From Helianthus annuus (Eukaryota; Streptophyta; Magnoliopsida; Asterales; Asteraceae), in the NCBI RefSeq assembly GCF_002127325.2, contig NC_035443.2:30617930-30681929 (forward strand): a stretch of 64,000 bases of DNA, in the 5' to 3' direction. Below the pieces are notes generated by a model, which was given only the letters and a program-made list of their open reading frames with translations, was not told the DNA's origin and did not search any database. The translations under genes were made by a program, and so were the position numbers. Below are positions 1 through 11,173 of the stretch, one piece after another (the first letter of the stretch is position 1; each line of letters opens with the position of its first letter).

Positions 1-68
1 TCTCTATAATGTAAATGATTAAGATGGCTATAGATTAAATATTAAACATAATAATATTTAATCTTACA
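1..68 (-). repeat. 3' LTR of copia element (first 68 bases only)
   Basis: Identical to 6089-6156. On the minus strand it begins TGTAAGATT directly after the polypurine tract; the rest lies to the left of the window. Confidence 0.93.
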
Positions 69-80
69 TTCTCCCACTTA
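69..80 (-). promoter_or_regulatory. Polypurine tract of copia element
   Basis: Minus strand reads AAGTGGGAGAA immediately before the TG of the 3' LTR. This is the expected primer for plus-strand DNA synthesis. Confidence 0.9.
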
Positions 81-393
81 GCCGAGTAATCATTTACTAT
101 GAGTATTAGATAAGCCTGATCAGGAGTTAACACTCATTTTAGCCTTAAACAAGTACTATAGCAGAGAAATACAGCCGTTGAATCATTATGCGACTCAGGA
201 CCCCCATTAATCATACTATAGCCTTAATTTAAAACCTAGTCGTTATGATCAAAATACGCGTAAGCCCTTTGTTTGATTTGTAACTTTTATTTGTCTATAT
301 GCCATTATACTGGTTGAACATATTCTAATAGACATACAAAATCAAACTTGAGGAAATTTCATTAAACATAAAACATAAGCTAGTACAATATAC

Positions 394-3300
394 TCAAATA
401 AGGTCTTTACATAATCCCATATTCCGAACATGTTCTTCGTAAACCTTAGGAGGGAGACCTTTAGTCATCGGATCCGCAAGCATATCCTTAGTACTAATAT
501 ACTCGATACAAAGATTATTTTCCTCAACACGTTCACGTACAAATAGATATTTCGTATCGAGATATAAACCAGCTCCAGTCGAACTGTTACTGTTCGAGAA
601 ACTAACGGCAGCTGAATTATCACAGTAAAGCTTCAATGGTCTAGAAATGGAGTTAACGATTTTGAGTCCAGTGACCAGGTTTCTAATCAACATTCCATGA
701 CAGGTTGCGTTATAGACAGCAATGTACTCTGCCATCATTGTGGAAGTTGTGGTCAACTGTTGTTTATGACTCTTCCAAGAGATAGGGCCGCCTGCTAACA
801 TAAAGATATAGCCCGAAGTGGATTTCTTGTCATCTTTGCATTTGGCAAAGTCAGAATCAGAATAGCCCACCACTTCTAAATGATCACTTCTTCTATAAGT
901 CAGCTTATAGTCTTTCGTCCCTTGCAGATATCGAAGTACCTTCTTAGCTGCTTTCCAGTGATCTAGGCCAGGGTTAGTCTGATAACGGCCTAGCATTCCA
1001 GCAATATAAGCGATATCTGGACGAGTACAGACTTGAGCATACATCAAGCTCCCGACTACTGATGCATAAGGTATCTGGCTCATTTGCTCCTTCTCAACCT
1101 CTGTTGTCGGACACTGAAACGAACCGAAAACATCTCCCTTAACTACTGGAGCGATGGAGGGTTTGCACTGTTGCATGTTATATCGTGTAAGGACACGATC
1201 TATGTAGGCCCTTTGGGACAATCCTAAGATCCCTTTGTTTCTATCTCGGTGAATTTCGATGCCAATAACGTAAGACGCATCTCCGAGATCCTTCATGTCG
1301 AAGTTATGCGAGAGTAACCGCTTCGACTCATGCAACATGTCTAAACTATTACTTGCCAATAGAATGTCGTCAACGTAAAGGACAAGTATAGTAAAGTTGC
1401 TCCCACTCATCTTGAGGTAGGTGCATTGATCCACTTGATTCTTCATAAAACCTTGCTTCTTCATGACTTCATCAAACTTGAGGTACCACTGACGTGATGC
1501 TTGTTTTAACCCGTAAATGGATTTCTTCAGCTTACAGACTAGATGCTCCTAACCTTCAGGCTCAAAGCCTTCAGGTTGCTTCATGTAAACATCTTCGTCC
1601 AAATCTCCGTTAAGGAAAGCGGTTTTAACGTCCATCTGATGCAGCTCTAAATCGAAATGAGCTACTAGGGCCATGACGATCCTTAATGAATCTTTACGAG
1701 AGACAGGTGAAAACGTCTCTTGATAATCAATTCCCTCTTTCTGAGTGTAGCCCTTTGCAACCAATCTCGCTTTGTAGCGTTCAACGTTACCATTCGGATC
1801 CAGTTTTGTTTTGAACACCCATTTGCATCCTACGGGTTTGACTCCGTTGGGTAATTCTACCAAATCCCAAACGTCATTTTTCTTCATGGAATCAAGCTCA
1901 TCAATCATTGCTTTATTCCATTCAGAAGACTGATCACTGCTAATGGCTTCATTGTAAGAGATAGGATCATTTAGCTTTCCAGGATCCATTTCAGTTAGGT
2001 AGGTAACATAATCATCCCAATTAGGAGGCCTTCTTTGCCTGGATGACCTCCTGAGTAGATTATCGGGTTCAGCGTTGTCTTGGTTTTGAGCGTTTGATGT
2101 GCCTTCGTCATGAGGTATAATGGGTTCTGATTGTAGAGGTGAATTTGGAGTTGGTGCAGTAGCTTCAGGTGCAATAATTGCATTGGGTACAAGAGGAGTA
2201 ATCGGAGTAATGGTAAGCGACGAGTCTCTCCCCCCCGCGTCTTGTACTTCTTGCAATTCTTCGTAAGGGTTGGTACTGCTCCCACTGACCTTGAAATCCT
2301 CCAGGAACGCAGCACGCTTGGTTTCAACAATACGGGTGACATGGGAAGGACAATAGAAACGATAACCCTTAGAGTTTTCAGGGTACCCGATAAAGAAACA
2401 GGTAACTGTCTTAGGGTCAAGTTTCCTTAGGAAAGGATTGTAAAGTTTTGCTTCAGCAATGCAGCCCCATACTTTCATATATTTAAGACTCGGTTTCCTT
2501 CCTGTCCAAAGTTCATAAGGAGTTTTAGGGACAGACTTAGAAGGAACTCTATTGAGTATATGAACAGCTGCTTTTAACGCTTCAGTCCAGAGGAATAATG
2601 GTAAGTTAGTGTTGGCTAACATACTACGCACCATGTTCATAAGGGTACGGTTTCTTCTTTCAGCGACACCGTTCTGCTGAGGTGTACCAGGCATGGTGTA
2701 TTGGTTCACAATCCCCTGGCCCTTACAAAACTCATAAAATGGACCAGGAGCTTGACCCACATCAGTATGCCTTCCATAATACTCACCGCCTCTATCTGAT
2801 CTCACAACTTTAATCTGACGATCTAATTGCTTTTCAACTTCAGCCTTATAATCTTTAAAAGTTGTTAGAGATTCAGATTTCTCCTTAATAAGATACAAGT
2901 ACATGTAACGAGAATAATCATCAATAAAAGTGATAAATGAAGTATGTCCTGTTATGCCAGCGATTTGGTAGGGACCACTAATGTCAGTGTGAATGAGTTC
3001 TAATAAATTAGAACTCCTAGTGGCACCTTTCTTATTCGCTAATGTCATTTTACCTTTAAGACATTTGACACATGTTCCAAAATCAGAGAAATCGAGAGGA
3101 GGTAAGACTTCATCCTTTACGAGACGATTTAATCGCTCTTTTGAAATGTGGCCTAAACGCTGATGCCACAACATGGATGAAGTCTCTAAGTCTCGTTTCT
3201 CTTCCATCTTTGTGAGTGATTCATTAATGTTATATGACAACAAAGATTTGGAAAAGCCATCATCTAGTTCTAATCTATAGAGACCTCCATCCAGAACACC

Positions 3301-4497
3301 AGTACCATAAAGAACAGAATCATAATGGATAGAGAGTTGGCGATGACCATGGGAAACAATAAAACCGTCCATGTCTAACTTTGGTCCTGATACAAGGTTC
3401 CGAGTTACCTCAGGAACATATAAGGTATCATAAAGTTTAATACATAAACCAGTTTTCATAACTAATTGTAATGTTCCAATGGCCTTCACTTCTAATTCTC
3501 GATCATCCCCAACCTTAAGCGTTCTTTGGTTTCTTTCCAGCTTCCGGATTGAAAGGAATCCCTGAGTAGAATTGGTAACATGAACCATAGAACCAGAATC
3601 AAACCACCAAGAATTAGCAGGAACACTTAAATTATAGGACTCAAGTATCATAAAATAATCGTTACCTTTCTTAGCCAGCCACTCCTTAAAGTCAGGGCAT
3701 TCCTTCTGCATATGTCCTGTCTTTTTACAGAACTTGCAGCGGATACTGCCTAAGGAGTTCTTAGAGCTGGAAGGTGCACTTGCATTAGTGTTAGGATTAG
3801 ACTTATGGACTTTAGAAGCATCCTTCCTCTGATAATTGTGCTTCCTTTTCTTAGGATTGGAGGTAGTGAAATTGGCAACATCAGTAGTGCGATCCATCCT
3901 CATGCGCTCCTCCTCCTGTACGCACATAGCGACCAGCTCACTCATCGTCCACTTTTCCTTCTGAGTGTTGTAGTTGATCTTGAATGCTTCAAAAGAAGAA
4001 GGAAGCGAAGTAATGATGAAATGAACAAGGAAACCATCACTGATTTCCATTTCCAGCCCCTTCAGCTTATTGGCCATGTCATTCATCATCATGATGTGCT
4101 CGCGAATGCCACTCCTCCCATCATACTTAGTTGTCACCAGCTTAAGAATAAGAGTACTAGCGTGCGCCTTAGACGTCCCTTTGAACTGAGCCTCCACATG
4201 TTCCAAGTAGGTTTTAGCATCTTCAGAATCAGGAATAGCTCCCCTGATTGCATTGCTTATGGATTGCTTCATAAACATGAGAGACATGCGGTTACACCTA
4301 GTCCACTTTTCATGAGTTAACTGCTCAGCAGCAGTACTTTGAGTGGTAAGGTCCGCTGGCTTTTTCTCTCTTAGAGCATAATCGAAATCAAGCAATCCGA
4401 GAGTAAGCATGAGAGCATCCTTCCATGCAGCAAAGTTATCACCAGTCAAAGGTGGAATCCCGCAGTTGGGTGCTGATAGTGGAAATAAGATGAGCAA
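394..4497 (-). pseudogene. gag-pol: Copia Gag-Pol polyprotein, one in-frame TAG
   Basis: A single frame of about 1,368 codons encodes the whole copia polyprotein. Residues about 20-200 are a UBN2-type Gag. A CCHC knuckle ([14 protein letters not shown]) is near 254-267. The protease has WWFDSG with Asp near 300. The integrase has HHCC (WHQRLGH...CVKC near 444-480) and catalytic Asp505, Asp568 and Glu613. RT starts near 870. A TAG at 1549-1551 follows EGFEPEG; the same frame then continues EHLVCKLKKSIYGLKQAS, the LYVDD active site, and RNase H up to KGLPPKV. All catalytic motifs seen are intact, so this is one nonsense change from a full polyprotein. No ATG opens the frame: a stop at 4507-4509 is followed by TAT CAT AAC TTG, so the initiator appears lost or non-AUG. 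Confidence 0.92.
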
Positions 4498-4657
4498 GTT
4501 ATGATACTAAGGAAGAAATTCTAAGGTGATCTATGGGCACGTTAAACTAAGGCAGGCAAAATAATGACCATTTTACATAATGAAGCTGTGATAATGTCTA
4601 TTACTAACATCAAAATAATAGACTTAACTAAAAATTTCTACTTAAATGAAGACAAAA

Positions 4658-4897
4658 CAGCTTTGGCCAGAAGTGTAATCATTTAAGCATATGTGCAAAG
4701 TAGTTGTAACAAATCAGCTTTGGCCAGAAATTGAAACAATCACTTTAGTTATGCACTTGCTAGGTATGCCATCTATGAAAGAATTAAATCAGCTTTGGCC
4801 AGATATTAAAACATTCATGCTTATGATGCACACTTAGCATAGCTTTCGTAATACTTAAATGATAAGTGGATGTATCAAGTCAGCTTTGGCCAGAAAT
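4658..4897. repeat. Four spaced copies of CAGCTTTGGCCAGA in copia leader
   Basis: Copies begin at about 4658, 4715, 4790 and 4881, spaced 57-91 bp, in the untranslated leader between primer site and gag. The spacer sequences are AT-rich and less conserved than the 14-base core. Confidence 0.85.
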
Positions 4898-5020
4898 GAT
4901 ATATCAAAAGCTCATTCAAGTTAAGCTATTTCTGGTTTTGTAAAACATTACATTATCTGATTCTGATTAATTAACTAAGTAAATTACAAAACCATTTATT
5001 TAATAGCAAACCACCCGTTA

Positions 5021-5202
5021 GATTGCGAGTCGCAACCACGATTTCGACTAATGACGTTATGGTTGCGAGTCGCAACTACGGTTTCGACTAGTCACGTTAT
5101 GGTTGCGAGTCGCAACTACGGTTTCGACTAATCACGTTATGGTTGCGAGTCGCAACCTCATGGTTGCGAGTAGCAACCTCGTGGTCTCGAGTAGCAACCT
5201 CG
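5021..5202. repeat. 40-bp tandem array with palindromic core GTTGCGAGTCGCAAC
   Basis: Three 40-bp units (5021-5060, 5061-5100, 5101-5140) are followed by three shortened ones up to 5202. Each unit holds a 15-base near-palindrome with 7-base arms around one G, and the full units then carry a TTTCGACTA segment. A further half-copy (TCGAGTCGCAACC) is near 5587. The array lies in the copia leader, close to the primer site. Confidence 0.9.
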
Positions 5203-5707
5203 CTAACAGCTGTTAATATGATATCATAACCGAAAATTCGAAATCTAAGGGATTATGGGGTATTATTTCCTGTTTTAAAGTGATCTAATTTTATCAACAT
5301 ATTTCGAAAATAATAACTGTTTATCTAATAACAGTTTCGAATAAAATTAAAAGATAAAATTAGATCAAACATGGAAAAAAACACCCATTAATCCTAAATC
5401 ATTCCAAATCATAACAGAATTTTCGAATTTTCACATGAACATGATGAACCCTAATCATAAAAAAAATAAAATTCTGGAACCCGAAACCTGAATTTTAATA
5501 ATTTTACTAAACAGATTTCGGCTAAAATTATAATCCAGTTAATTCGGTGAACAAAACAATTAATCTTTTCATCGAAAATCAGAGATCTCGAGTCGCAACC
5601 TGATGAACTCGAAATCGGCTGTTAAGGTTTTAAAGGTTTCAAAATTCCGTTTTCCAAGTTTCAATCCCAGAATTATGGATACGAAAACAGAACTGACTAA
5701 TCAACAT
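5203..5707. other. Copia leader, no gene seen
   Basis: AT-rich untranslated leader between the palindrome array and the primer site. It contains short inverted AT motifs around 5280-5370 but no supported ORF. Confidence 0.7.
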
Positions 5708-5710
5708 ATG

Positions 5711-5721
5711 CTCTGATACCA
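5711..5721 (-). other. Primer binding site (tRNA-iMet type) of copia element
   Basis: Minus strand reads TGGTATCAGAG, two bases after the 5' LTR. This complements the 3' end of plant initiator methionine tRNA. Confidence 0.95.
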
Positions 5722-5723
5722 CA

Positions 5724-6156
5724 TGTTGGTTCAGTTCTGTTTGTGCATGAAGGAAAACAAATAAATCATACCTGTCACAGCAGATAGTGCAGAGGAGAAT
5801 CCTGTGAGAGAGTTCGACATGCCTGTCATCTTGATTTGGTTCCTCCTTAGGGTGCTAACTGATGATGGTGCTAAGAAAACCGAAAAGGGATATCGGCTTT
5901 GGAGAGGAGGCCGAAACTAATGATGTTATGATCTAATGGGGTGTGAATTGTGAAACTGAGTAACCCTTAAACCTCCACCTTATTCTCCTTATATAAGCAC
6001 CCAGGAGGAAACCTAATTAGTTACTAAGGGTAATATGGTCCATCAACAATTACCAACTAATTAAATAATAGGTTCTAATATATTTTGATCTCTATAATGT
6101 AAATGATTAAGATGGCTATAGATTAAATATTAAACATAATAATATTTAATCTTACA
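5724..6156 (-). repeat. 5' LTR of copia element (433 bp)
   Basis: On the minus strand it starts TGTAAGATT and ends ACCAACA, the normal TG...CA limits, and abuts the primer site. Confidence 0.93.
5989..5996 (-). promoter_or_regulatory. TATA box in copia LTR
   Basis: Minus-strand TTATATAAG lies mid-LTR about 160 bases after the LTR start, the usual place for the U3 promoter. Confidence 0.6.
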
Positions 6157-6580
6157 CAAGTTTGCAAAAGTTCTAATTTTTTTATCTTACTTGAATATAT
6201 GTTCGGTTGAAAGACCCACTGGTTATGTTATTCATTGTTACATGAACTGCTATATATATATATTATACTAAAAGGAGAAGATTTAAACAAAACGAATGGA
6301 ACGAGAATATATCAACAGAAAAAGAAAGATATACCGAAACGTACAGGAACGAGTTTCGTCGCGATTGTCCGATGACCTCTTCGATTCAAAGCTTCATCTT
6401 CGAATACGTAACTAGTCGAGCCGAGTTCCCATTGTGATCTCCGTTCAGCTCCGGTTACTCCGGTGGACTCCGAATCTCCGGCGAACTTCGAACTCTCCGG
6501 CGGCTTGTTATTGAAACAGAGAGGGTAAGGGGGTGGTGTTAAGATGTTTTGTGGCGGTGAGTGTCGAGATGGATGATCTC

Positions 6581-6590
6581 GGTATTTATA
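6581..6590 (-). promoter_or_regulatory. TATA box in probable Ty3 LTR
   Basis: Minus-strand TATAAATACC is followed by a C-rich presumptive leader. The downstream GC-rich stretch (6320-6520) looks like a transcribed leader rather than a host exon. Confidence 0.45.
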
Positions 6591-6882
6591 GGAGGTTGGA
6601 AGGCTCGACAGTTTTGGAAATGAGGTGGTCTCGTAAATTGGAAAGGCTTGAAAACATGGTAACCGGTTGGTTGATTGAACCGAATAAGGAAGGCGGTGAT
6701 CAAGTGATTGATTGAAACTAATAAAGGAAACGCGGAGACGAGTTTAAATCTCCGGCAATTCAGTCGAAGAGAATGGAAAGAACCAGGTGGTCACACGCGG
6801 TTTTGTTTTTGGCGGTCAAATGTAAATGGGTTCGAACTTGAAATAGCGTATAAGATTAATGAGTTTCCTATTATGTTCGGAT

Positions 6883-6958
6883 GTGGCATTCCCAGCTGAC
6901 CGGTTACGGGTTCACTTGTTAACGCTGAGGTTCCGAGTTCGAGTCTGCATGGGGGCCG
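6883..6958 (+). repeat. tRNA-like segment, possible SINE head
   Basis: About 75 bases carry a B-box-like GAGTTCGAGTCTG and an A-box-like AGCTGACCGGTTA at tRNA-like spacing. I see no clear target duplication and it could be chance or part of the surrounding LTR. It is not a functional tRNA gene. Confidence 0.3.
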
Positions 6959-7428
6959 GTCCTTTAAAGAAGGATCCCCTTTTTGCTGTGTCTTGTTTTG
7001 GCACTTAACTGGATTAACCGAGTTTCCTAACTCAGTTAATGGGTTCCTTAGAATATCTACTAACCTAGTTAGGTTTTTTGATTAAAAAAGGGTTTCGTTA
7101 ACCCGGTTAGGTTTAACTAACCTAGTTAACTATAAACCAAACCTTTATACTTCTTTTATTTATTTACAAAATTAAATTAATTAAAACATTAATTCATTTA
7201 ATTAATTAATTTAATTATTAAGAAAAAAAATAGTTTAATAACTTTTATTTATTTAACTTTATTAACTTGTTTAATTATAATTAATAAATTTTATAATTAT
7301 TTGTTTTAACCGAATTTTTGGGTAATTTAACGAATTAACATATGAAGTCCCGATTTTCATGTAGGGTTAGGGTCCGAATTTTAAAACGGGTCGGATTTTG
7401 AATATCCGTTTTTGACGGATGTTACAAT

Positions 7429-8316
7429 TATCGGGGTTGAAACAATTTTGGCTACCAAGGTCAATTTCAACAATCGGGTGGTCAAAGTGGTTCTTCGGGT
7501 CAAACTTCATCAAGTGGGAATGAAGTTATGGAGATGCTCAAGGCAATGCAATTAGAGATGCAGCGAAGAAATCAAATGGACGATGTTCGCATGCAAAAAG
7601 ATGAAATCCGTGATAAAGCTATCTAATCTTTGACCACTCAAATGGGTCAACTTGCAAGTGAAGTGGCAATCTTAAAGAAAGGAAAAGGTCAACTACAAAG
7701 TGACGTGGTGACAAATTCCAAAAACATTAAAAGTGTTAATATCAATGTGGTAAGTACCGTTCCTAATGAATTTAATGAAACATTTCTAACTTCTTCTTGT
7801 CAAGTGAGTGCAGGTATGGGAAAAGATGCCGAGGTTGAAAATGACAAAGAGCATGGAGTACCACTCGTGCCTATCCGAGTGGGAAAACTAAAAATTCCTC
7901 ATGCATTGTTGGACTATGGGGCGGGCATGAGCATGCTATCAGGAGAGTTGTATGACATGTATGACTTTGGCCCGCTGCACGATGTAGACACCATGGTGAG
8001 CTTGGCGGATGAAAGTTGGAGGCGTCCACGGGGAATGGTTAGGAATGTTAAGATTTAGTTGGGAGAGTTTGAATACCCGGTGGATTTTCTAGTTCTAGAC
8101 TATGCTTCTACCAAAATGGCAGCACAACAAAGGGTAATCTTAGGTCAACCGTTTCTATACACAGCAAATGCTCAAATCAATTGTAGAGACGGGATTATTA
8201 CCATGACCGAAAAGAACCGTAAGTTGTCCTTTGATGTTCAAACTAGAGTGATTAGTTATGAGTCCATTAAGGGGAAGGGTGGTGAGTCTAGTGATTGTAT
8301 GAAAAATGTGTGTTAA
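7429..8316 (+). pseudogene. Gag C-terminus and aspartic protease remnant
   Basis: One frame runs through three stops: TGA at 7438, TAA at 7624 and TAG at 8056. It encodes a Gly/Gln-rich Gag tail, a coiled MGQLASEVAIL segment, then a retropepsin-like domain. The protease motif reads LLDYGAGMSML where the family usually has LLDLGASVSILP, followed by YDMYDFGPL and VILGQPFL. The TAA and TAG lie where glutamine codons are expected (SLTTQMGQ and LGEFEYP contexts), so both fit C-to-T change. Translation ends at 8316 with no RT. Confidence 0.8.
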
Positions 8317-9870
8317 AGAACAAAAATAAATCACCCACCGAATCGTGAAGAAACGCATACGGGATCAATTAGGAGTGTATTCGATTACCCACCGAATCGA
8401 AGCGGGACGGATGCATTTTACGCAATGGCACGATGTAGTGATGGAAGTGGCAGGAACCGATTCTTTGAGCCACCATAAATGGGGGTGGCACGGTCTGGCT
8501 GAAGACTCGAAACTTAGCGTTGCTCGGGAGGCAACCCGGGGTTTTATATTGATCTTGTTGTTTTTATCTTTCTATGTTTCAAGGCCATGGCGACATTCAA
8601 GTGTGGGGAAGATGTGCGGATATTTGGGTGAAGGTGGTGATAGGAAGTCGGATTATCTACAACATCTGTTGTGGTAAACTTCACCAGGTCAATGTACTCT
8701 TTCCTTAGTCTTGTTATGTTCTTTAGCTTTGAAATATTGGTAGTTAGTTCGTTTGCTTTATGTTAAAAAAAAAAAAAGAAATTTCGGGTTTGAGATTTTT
8801 AAGCTTTTGGTTGATGTTGAATGGTTTTAGCGATCACTTCTTCCCAAAACCATATATTGGGGTCAATGTTTCCCAAGTGTGGGGATGGGGGAAATTTTGA
8901 TGGTTTTAAAAATTTTTAAATTAAGTGAAACATTGTTGGAATTTGAACACCTTGTACTAACCCGAGTGACACACCGGCAACCCTTAATTACCCTTTTTTC
9001 TTGGTGAGAGTTGAAGCCACAATTGTAAATAAATAATGATTGTCTTTGATGAGAGTGGCAAAGGATGAGGGTGCATTAGAACTTGTGCTTGAATTCGGTT
9101 TGAGGCCTTAGTTAAACATGAATGTAGAAAGGATAAGGGCATTTAGGTAGCCCCGTCTTAGTGTGTACGAGTGTGGGATTTGGGGGGTTGGACCTCATAA
9201 ATTATATATATGAGCTTGGTAGTGAGAGGGGTGGGGGTTTGGACATTTAGTTGCCCATTTTGTGCCGAAAGCCAATCATTTGTAAACCCTTACCTAGTTC
9301 CCCAAAAATTTACCCGATTTGACCCGGTCTTGTAGTGTTAGTAGTTGTTATAGTTGTGTTTAGTTATGTTATGTTGGATGTTCCTCTATGTTGAGAAAAA
9401 AAAGAAGAAGAAAAGAAAAGAAAAAAAAAGGTGAAAAAAATGAAAAAATGATGTATGAGTTGTTTTGTATATAAAAGTCTTTGTTTTGTTTTGTTTGTTT
9501 CTTTGTGTAATAAAAAGACCGGGTTAAGTCCTTCGCTACTACATATATATTTCCATTTCCTACCCGTATGCCTAGCCACGTTACAACCTTAAAGTCCCTT
9601 TGATTTGCATTCATGTTTTGGCACTTGTTAGGCGGAGGACCGATTTAGGTACAAGCATATAGTTGTGCAATCACGCCTTTGCCTTTTGTGTGTCTAGCGT
9701 ATCTTTGCTAGTGTTTACTTGTCACCGAGAGGAGAGATATAGTGAGGGGTGTGTTTTTTAGGTATTAGGAAAAGGCTAGTAGAAGGATGACATGTTTATG
9801 CTTGATTTATGTTGATCGCTTGTGCACTTGGAAATGATTTGTAATGGGTTGCTTGGGGGAAGCAACGGTT
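8317..9870 (+). other. Athila/Tat noncoding 3' region
   Basis: No supported gene. GC-rich at first (8340-8690, with GGGAGGCAACCCGGGG at about 8528), then T/G-rich with two AAGTGTGGGGATG-type tracts, 8876 and 9871. A poly-A run lies at 8766 and purine runs near 9400-9440. Short ORFs here look like shadows. Confidence 0.6.
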
Positions 9871-9881
9871 AAGTGTGGGGA
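9871..9881 (+). promoter_or_regulatory. Polypurine tract of Athila/Tat-like element
   Basis: AAGTGTGGGGA precedes the TGTGACGGG start of the 3' LTR. Confidence 0.6.
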
Positions 9882-11173
9882 TGTGACGGGTGGTCCATGG
9901 GACAACCCTTAAGTGTGTTAAAAGATGAGTTAATCCCTCATTTGATCATGTAATTGTCTTGAATTAGATCACTACGGTTGCTTGTGTTTCAGGTACATTT
10001 GGAGCTTAAAAGTATGGAAATAAAGCTTCGAATAGACACGACTGGATTGGAGATTGAAAGACGGAGAATAAATGAAAAAAAAATAAAATTTTGGAATTGA
10101 AGAATTAAGAAGATAACATGATAGAGGATGAAATTACGAGAACGTAGGCGAAATCGATGAAGAAAACGGAGTTGAAACGAGAAAGTTATGAAGAAAACAA
10201 AATTGATTGCTGAAGCCTACCGTAAATTACGGTAGCTAGCGTAATTTACGGTAGACACTGACAATTTTTTATCACCGTAAGGCAGTAAAGACTCAACGTA
10301 AAGGTTTTAATGCTACCGTAACTTACGGTAGCTACCGTAACTTACGGTAGGCTCTGAAGCAAAAAGTGTAACTGCCCTCTTTTAATCTGTTTTCAAGTGC
10401 CTTTTCACATCTATCATCATTGGGAACGTCTCTCAGCACTTTGGGGGAGATTTTGGCTGGTTCTACTTGGTTCTAAACAATTCTAAACATTTGGTTTTGG
10501 TTTTTGATTCGTATGAACTTGAACTTTGATGTTATGATGATCAACCGAACAATGTCCGGCTAAACTTGTGGTGATCATCTTAGGTGAAGGTTTTCTATAA
10601 CTCTTGTGTGTTTGTTCCTTAATTTCTAGAATGATAACTTTGTGTTTGCTTTGATTATCATGGTGTATGAATATTTGATTGTAGCTTGTTAATTGGTATT
10701 GCAATTCTAGTCTAAATCGTACGTTCTTGGTGTCTTTGACAATCGAGATATCACGGGAAGGGTTAGGGTTGGATATTGATTAATTGATCATCGGGAAACA
10801 ACCTCGCATTCATATAATCCAAGTACTTTGTTCCCTTTTATCACAACAATTGTTTATACATGAGTTATGTCTATGTAACTCTTTCTAGTTGGAATTTCGC
10901 ACAAGTGTTTAAAGAAACTGAATCCTAAGATGGTCATTGTTCTCATAATCTGAATTAAAAATCCAATCTTGATTAGTAAGTAGTTGATAATTTAGTTTTC
11001 TAAAACAAACAATCCAAATCATTGATCTTTAATTTCTGCATATTAGGTTAATTGTAGTTAATTTGCAAGACTATAGAATCAACACATTTTCCACAAACTC
11101 CCTGTGTTCGATACCCATTTACTGCTATCTACTAGTTGTAATTTGGATTAAATTTGCGTGTACTACGACAGCA
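9882..11173 (+). repeat. 3' LTR of Athila/Tat-like element (about 1.29 kb)
   Basis: It starts TGTGACGGG after the polypurine tract. It ends near GTACTACGACAGCA, after the CTCCCTGTGTTCGA segment typical of this group's LTR 3' ends. Both ends are approximate by a few bases because no second LTR is present. Confidence 0.6.
10217..10350. repeat. Two tandem pairs of 19-bp palindrome CTACCGTAANTTACGGTAG
   Basis: Copies at 10217-10235, 10236-10254 (one arm mismatch), 10313-10331 and 10332-10350. Each has 9-base arms around one base. They are abutted two by two, with a 58-bp gap between the pairs, inside the LTR. Confidence 0.9.

Larger units (their letters stand above)
1..6156 (-). mobile_element. 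Ty1/copia LTR retrotransposon, 3' LTR cut by window edge
   Basis: The minus-strand element reads 5' LTR (5724-6156), primer site, repeat-rich leader, gag-pol (4497 down to 394), polypurine tract and the first 68 bases of the 3' LTR. Bases 1-68 match 6089-6156 without a difference, which fixes the terminal repeat and suggests recent insertion. The base after the 5' LTR starts CAAGT (6157-6161), one half of the expected 5-bp target duplication; the other half lies outside the window. Domain order gag, protease, integrase, RT, RNase H is that of Ty1/copia. The clade is not certain; Ivana/Oryco-like is a guess from style. Confidence 0.95.
6157..7427 (-). repeat. Probable Ty3/gypsy LTR (solo or truncated)
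   Basis: The right end reads TGTAACATCCGTC on the minus strand, a common start for plant Ty3 LTRs. A TATA box sits about 840 bases in. No internal region, primer site or polypurine tract adjoins it, so it is a solo LTR or a fragment. The copia element is inserted at its left side, so more of the LTR may lie outside the window. Short ORFs on the plus strand here show no family resemblance. A second LTR copy is not visible in this window. Confidence 0.4.
7428..11173 (+). mobile_element. 5'-truncated Athila/Tat-like Ty3 element
   Basis: It contains the end of gag plus protease (7429-8316), a long noncoding 3' region with the GGGAGGCAACCCGGGG and AAGTGTGGGGATG signatures common in plant Tat/Athila elements, and a 3' LTR (about 9882-11173). 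The 5' LTR and most of gag are missing, and RT and integrase are absent between protease and 3' region. The copy is therefore a remnant of a non-autonomous or internally deleted element. The left end abuts the probable Ty3 LTR start at 7427. Confidence 0.75.

Noticed and set aside
3805..4320. Plus-strand ORF of 171 codons
   Set aside because: Antisense shadow of the copia Gag frame.
5021..5202. CRISPR-like palindromic repeats
   Set aside because: Spacers are also repeated; the array is part of a copia leader.
6533..6899. Two plus-strand ORFs
   Set aside because: Short, no domain, antisense to a probable LTR promoter and leader.
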